Made by a program: the position numbers and the translations under genes
The notes under the pieces: model-generated
The model's input: only the letters and a program-made list of their open reading frames with translations
What the model was told of the DNA's origin: nothing
The model's database searches: none
Assembly (NCBI GenBank): GCA_903912795.1
Contig: CAIWIS010000822.1
Location: 1 to 11,383, forward strand
Reading direction: 5' to 3'
Length of the DNA stretch: 11,383 nucleotides
DNA from: an uncultured Bacteroidales bacterium
GTDB lineage: Bacteria > Bacteroidota > Bacteroidia > Bacteroidales > Paludibacteraceae
Shown: in pieces, positions 8,991 through 11,383 of the stretch
How positions within the stretch are numbered: the first letter of the stretch is position 1
Layout: each line of letters starts with the position of its first letter

Positions 8991-9016
8991 CTTGGCTGCG
9001 CCAAGCGGCAAAGCCG
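8991..9016. repeat. Two adjacent small GC-rich hairpins in the GH92-susC spacer
   Basis: CTTGGC-TGC-GCCAAG (8991-9005) is a perfect 6-bp stem with a 3-base loop. It is followed directly by CGGC-AAA-GCCG (9006-9016), a 4-bp stem. The GC-rich patch contrasts sharply with the surrounding AT-rich DNA. There is no T-run after it on either strand, so it is not a standard intrinsic terminator. It could impede transcription from GH92 into susC, protect an mRNA end after processing, or simply be part of a dispersed repeat. Confidence 0.65.
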
Positions 9017-9022
9017 AGCGGG

Positions 9023-9046
9023 CACATCACCACATCATCACATCAT
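9023..9046. repeat. Three tandem octamers CACATCA(C/T) overlapping the GH92 stop codon
   Basis: On the plus strand CACATCAC, CACATCAT and CACATCAT follow one another without gaps. The last copy includes the GH92 stop (TGA, 9043-9045, minus strand). The GH92 protein ends SKPNKEWGK, its normal family end, so the repeats begin at or immediately after the natural end of the gene and do not disrupt it. Confidence 0.8.
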
Positions 9047-11271
9047 TTTCCCCATTCTTTATTCGGCTTGCTTGCCATAATAAGTTCAAGCGTACCACCA
9101 TTCATCAATTCTTGATGTGTAAAGAAAGGCTTATTAATCTCCTTACCATTCATAAAAGCTTTTTGTATGTATTTATTTTTGTCACTAGCACCTTTTGCAA
9201 TAACAGTAAATAATTTATTGTTTGCTAATTTAATAGTCGATTTTTCGAATAAAGGACTTCCGATGGTATAAACAGCTAAACCCGGAGTTACAGGATAGAA
9301 ACCTAATGACGAAAACACTACAAATGCTGAAATTCCTCCACCATCTTCGTCGCCAGGAATGCCAAAGATATTGTCTTTAAACCAAACATCCAACAAAAAA
9401 CGAATTCTTTTTTGCGTTTTCCATGGCGCACCTACATAGTTGTATAAATATGGTATGTGCATCGAAGGCTCATTACCCATAACATACTGTCCTACTTGCC
9501 CTGTTGCATCGGGTGCGTTGAATAAATATTCTTGTTTAGATATACCCAGAGGCTCTCTGAAAAGTTGATCAAGGCGTTCTTCAGTTTTTTGTTTTCCACC
9601 TAATAATCCAATTAATCCATCAATATCGTGTTGCACTTGCCAAGCATACGTCCAACCATTATTTTCATCATAATAATCCCTAAATCCTTTTCCTCCATCA
9701 AGCTTTGGATCTATCATTATCCATGCACCTTTTTCATCTTTAGGCATAAAAAGCTGCATTTCGTTGTGCCAAAGTTTTTTATAGTTCAGAGCAATTTCCG
9801 AATACTTTTTGTAATCATCCATTTTCCCGGTTTCTTTGGCAAGCTCTGCCAAGCACCATGCATCGTAACTCATTCCCAACGAAATAGCTACTGATTGTCT
9901 TTTTTCAAAACCATCTACCATAGGTTCAGTTTCAACTTCATCGGGATGTAAAGCAGGATAAAAACCATTTTTATCGTAAAAGTGATCTATCGAAACTTTT
10001 TTATGTCCTTGTCTCCAAGGAAGATATGTAGCTTCATTTAATGTCTTTTTCATTCCTGAATATGCTTTCTCAATATCAAATCCCTCAATACCTTTGCGCT
10101 TGGCATCAATAAATAGTGCAACTGTGTGATAGCCATTCATACAAAGATGATTGCCATAAACCTGAGGGAAAGTAGGCATCCAGCCACTCTGTTCGTACAT
10201 TTTTACGTACGAATTGAGTTGATCGCTTTGCATGGCAGGGTTTAAAATTGAATTTAAAGGGTGTTTAGCCAAGTAAGTATCCCAAATCCAATCGTCAACA
10301 AAGAATGGACGTTCGCTCGGATGCACTTTTCCATCGTAAGCACTAAAATACTGTCCATATTCATTTACGTCTATCATGCGTTCGTAAGTGCGGTAAAGTG
10401 AGGTGTAGAATGAACGTTTTTGAGCTTCGGTTCCACCTGTAACTTCAATTTGATTAATTACTTTGTCCCAAGCTCGCTTTCCATTTGCAGCTGTTTGGTC
10501 AAAATTCTGATTAGCTATCTCAATCTCATAATTTTTCTTGGCTTGTTCAACACTAATATACGAAATACCATATTTAATTAATATAGTTTGTTGTTGAGCA
10601 AATGTAGAAGTAATAGTAACTTTATTTTTTTGAGCGTTAATTTGAACATTGCTCAAAGCAGTTCCATTTACGTCGGTAAGCACTGCATAACAATAAACCG
10701 AAGTATAACGCATGGTAGGTTCAATGCCTCTTACTCTGTAAGCAATGGTTTCGTGTATGTTAAATGAATTATTACCCAATGCACTAATAATCATTTTATC
10801 TGTACCCGAGATGAGTATGTTTTTGGCTGCTGATGCAGGAAAATCAATTTTATAGATGGCACTTTTTTTCGATGGGGTAAAGCCTAATGTAATATTATCG
10901 TCTATTAAATAAGTAGAATATAGCCACGGACGAACTGTCTCCAAATCGTGGTCGATAGTCATTTTGCTTTTCCAACTTGCATTATTAATTGCACCCACCG
11001 ACACTTTCATTTGCATAACTCCCTTATCGCGGTGACCTTCCACATGCAAAGGCCATGAACTAACCTGATCAGCAATATAATCGGGTTTAAGCGGAATCAT
11101 CCGTAGCATTTGATTGGGCATGCTAAATGTTGGATATGTAGGCACTAATAATTGTGATACATTTCCAATAATAGGATCTACGTACTTGGTATAATCCGTT
11201 TTTTTTGCCAATAAAGTTTGTGCTATAAAAAAGCTACTTAAGGCTAACAGAATTGTTGATAATCTTTTCAT
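9043..11271 (-). CDS. GH92-family glycoside hydrolase, probable exo-acting alpha-mannosidase, secreted to the periplasm
   Basis: 742 residues with a Sec signal peptide (MKRLSTILLALSSFFIAQTLLA, cleavage near residue 22) and no lipobox Cys, so a soluble periplasmic enzyme is likely. The mature start TDYTKYVDPIIGN matches the GH92 N-terminal beta-sandwich. The (alpha/alpha)6 catalytic part carries FVDDWIWDTYLAKHPL (WDT at 330-332), MNGYHTVALFIDA (378-390), DENNGWTYAWQVQHD, MGNEPSMHIPYLYNYVGAPWKTQ (Glu601 in GNEPS) and PGDEDGGGISAFVVFSSLGFYPV. By motif and spacing, Glu536 in DENNGW should be the general acid, and Asp641 and Asp643 of GDED the pair assisting water attack, as I recall from the calcium-dependent inverting GH92 enzymes studied in Bacteroides thetaiotaomicron. 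The N-terminal motif lacks the GTGG/GH...FPGA..PFGM pattern of many GH92 proteins, and the common NGQ after DED is GGG, so it belongs to a divergent branch. Linkage specificity (alpha-1,2, -1,3, -1,4 or -1,6) cannot be read from sequence. The start at 11271 follows a plausible promoter. Confidence 0.94.
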   Translation of the reverse strand: MKRLSTILLALSSFFIAQTLLAKKTDYTKYVDPIIGNVSQLLVPTYPTFSMPNQMLRMIPLKPDYIADQVSSWPLHVEGHRDKGVMQMKVSVGAINNASWKSKMTIDHDLETVRPWLYSTYLIDDNITLGFTPSKKSAIYKIDFPASAAKNILISGTDKMIISALGNNSFNIHETIAYRVRGIEPTMRYTSVYCYAVLTDVNGTALSNVQINAQKNKVTITSTFAQQQTILIKYGISYISVEQAKKNYEIEIANQNFDQTAANGKRAWDKVINQIEVTGGTEAQKRSFYTSLYRTYERMIDVNEYGQYFSAYDGKVHPSERPFFVDDWIWDTYLAKHPLNSILNPAMQSDQLNSYVKMYEQSGWMPTFPQVYGNHLCMNGYHTVALFIDAKRKGIEGFDIEKAYSGMKKTLNEATYLPWRQGHKKVSIDHFYDKNGFYPALHPDEVETEPMVDGFEKRQSVAISLGMSYDAWCLAELAKETGKMDDYKKYSEIALNYKKLWHNEMQLFMPKDEKGAWIMIDPKLDGGKGFRDYYDENNGWTYAWQVQHDIDGLIGLLGGKQKTEERLDQLFREPLGISKQEYLFNAPDATGQVGQYVMGNEPSMHIPYLYNYVGAPWKTQKRIRFLLDVWFKDNIFGIPGDEDGGGISAFVVFSSLGFYPVTPGLAVYTIGSPLFEKSTIKLANNKLFTVIAKGASDKNKYIQKAFMNGKEINKPFFTHQELMNGGTLELIMASKPNKEWGK

Positions 11272-11311
11272 TAATTTATTCTTGACATGATGAATTCCTA
11301 ATTTACGTGGT

Positions 11312-11319
11312 CAAAGATA
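11312..11319 (-). promoter_or_regulatory. Candidate Bacteroidota -7 element (TATCTTTG) for the GH92 gene
   Basis: On the minus strand the sequence TATCTTTG fits the TAnnTTTG -7 consensus of the primary sigma factor in Bacteroidota. It lies 40 nt upstream of the GH92 ATG, which would give a leader of roughly 30-35 nt. A good -33 TTTG is not evident at the expected distance; only GCTTTTT (around 11334-11340) is there. Promoter assignment is therefore by the -7 element and position alone. Confidence 0.45.
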
Positions 11320-11342
11320 GAGTTGCACCAATTAAAAAGCAC

Positions 11343-11357
11343 TTAATTTATAATTAA
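11343..11357. promoter_or_regulatory. AT-rich palindrome TTAATT-TAT-AATTAA upstream of the candidate promoter
   Basis: Perfect 6-bp arms flank a 3-bp centre. It is nested in a looser inverted repeat (ATTAAAAAGC at 11331-11340 against GCCTTTAAT at 11363-11371). It lies just upstream of where the -33 region of the GH92 promoter should be, a plausible place for an activator site. It could equally be the remnant of a terminator belonging to a gene outside the window. The same half-sites with the same 3-bp spacing recur at 8879-8893. Confidence 0.35.
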
Positions 11358-11383
11358 TAAAAGCCTTTAATCGAAAATAAATG

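Noticed and set aside
8991..9016. Rho-independent terminator after GH92.
   Set aside because: Stems are short and neither strand has a T-run after the hairpins, so it was described as hairpins only.
8896..9046. CRISPR array.
   Set aside because: The repeats are 7-8 bp and directly tandem, without 25-40-bp repeats or unique spacers, and there are no cas genes.
8883..9213. Two plus-strand open frames of 65 and 84 codons across the GH92-susC spacer.
   Set aside because: They run through simple repeats and the antisense of the GH92 3' end, have no recognisable domain or start context, and their composition is explained by the repeats.
1..11383. A defence, toxin or mobile system hidden in the window.
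   Set aside because: Nearly all sequence is accounted for by five exported or outer-membrane PUL genes; no transposase, integrase, nuclease or RNA gene was seen.

Overview
The window looks like part of a polysaccharide utilization locus (PUL) from a Bacteroidota species, most likely a member of the Bacteroidales. The evidence is two SusC/SusD-type outer-membrane gene pairs, an exported GH92-type alpha-mannosidase, AT-rich DNA, start codons preceded by A-rich leaders instead of Shine-Dalgarno sequences, and a TAnnTTTG-type promoter element. All five genes lie on the minus strand, so transcription runs from the right end to the left end.

Layout in transcription order: 11383-11272 is an upstream region with a candidate -7 element and an AT-rich dyad; 11271-9043 is a GH92 glycosidase of a divergent branch; 9042-8870 is a 173-nt spacer made almost entirely of short tandem repeats, two small GC-rich hairpins and a palindrome; 8869-5687 is a full-length SusC-like TonB-dependent transporter; 5675-3690 is its SusD-like lipoprotein partner; 3654-796 is a second, shorter SusC-like transporter that lacks the usual N-terminal carboxypeptidase-regulatory-like domain and has an abbreviated plug; 786 or 777 down to 1 is a second SusD-like lipoprotein, cut by the window edge after 259 codons. 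Gaps between the four transport genes are 11, 35 and about 9 nt, so they are almost certainly one operon. The GH92 gene may be its first member, or it may be partly uncoupled by the repeat-rich spacer.

Inferred cooperation: the SusD lipoproteins capture an alpha-mannose-containing glycan at the cell surface, the SusC barrels import oligosaccharides using TonB energy, and the exported GH92 enzyme trims alpha-mannosyl residues, probably in the periplasm. No regulator (hybrid two-component system, SusR, ECF sigma/anti-sigma), endo-acting enzyme or sugar permease is visible. The rest of the PUL probably lies to the left, downstream in transcription.

Most of this is a well-known kind of locus. 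I found no evidence of a wholly new system. The points worth a second look are the truncated architecture of the second SusC, the compound repeat element that abuts the GH92 stop codon, the matching TTAATT-N3-AATTAA dyads upstream of two genes, the divergent GH92 N-terminus, and an in-frame 54-bp-period repeat at the truncated end of the second susD.
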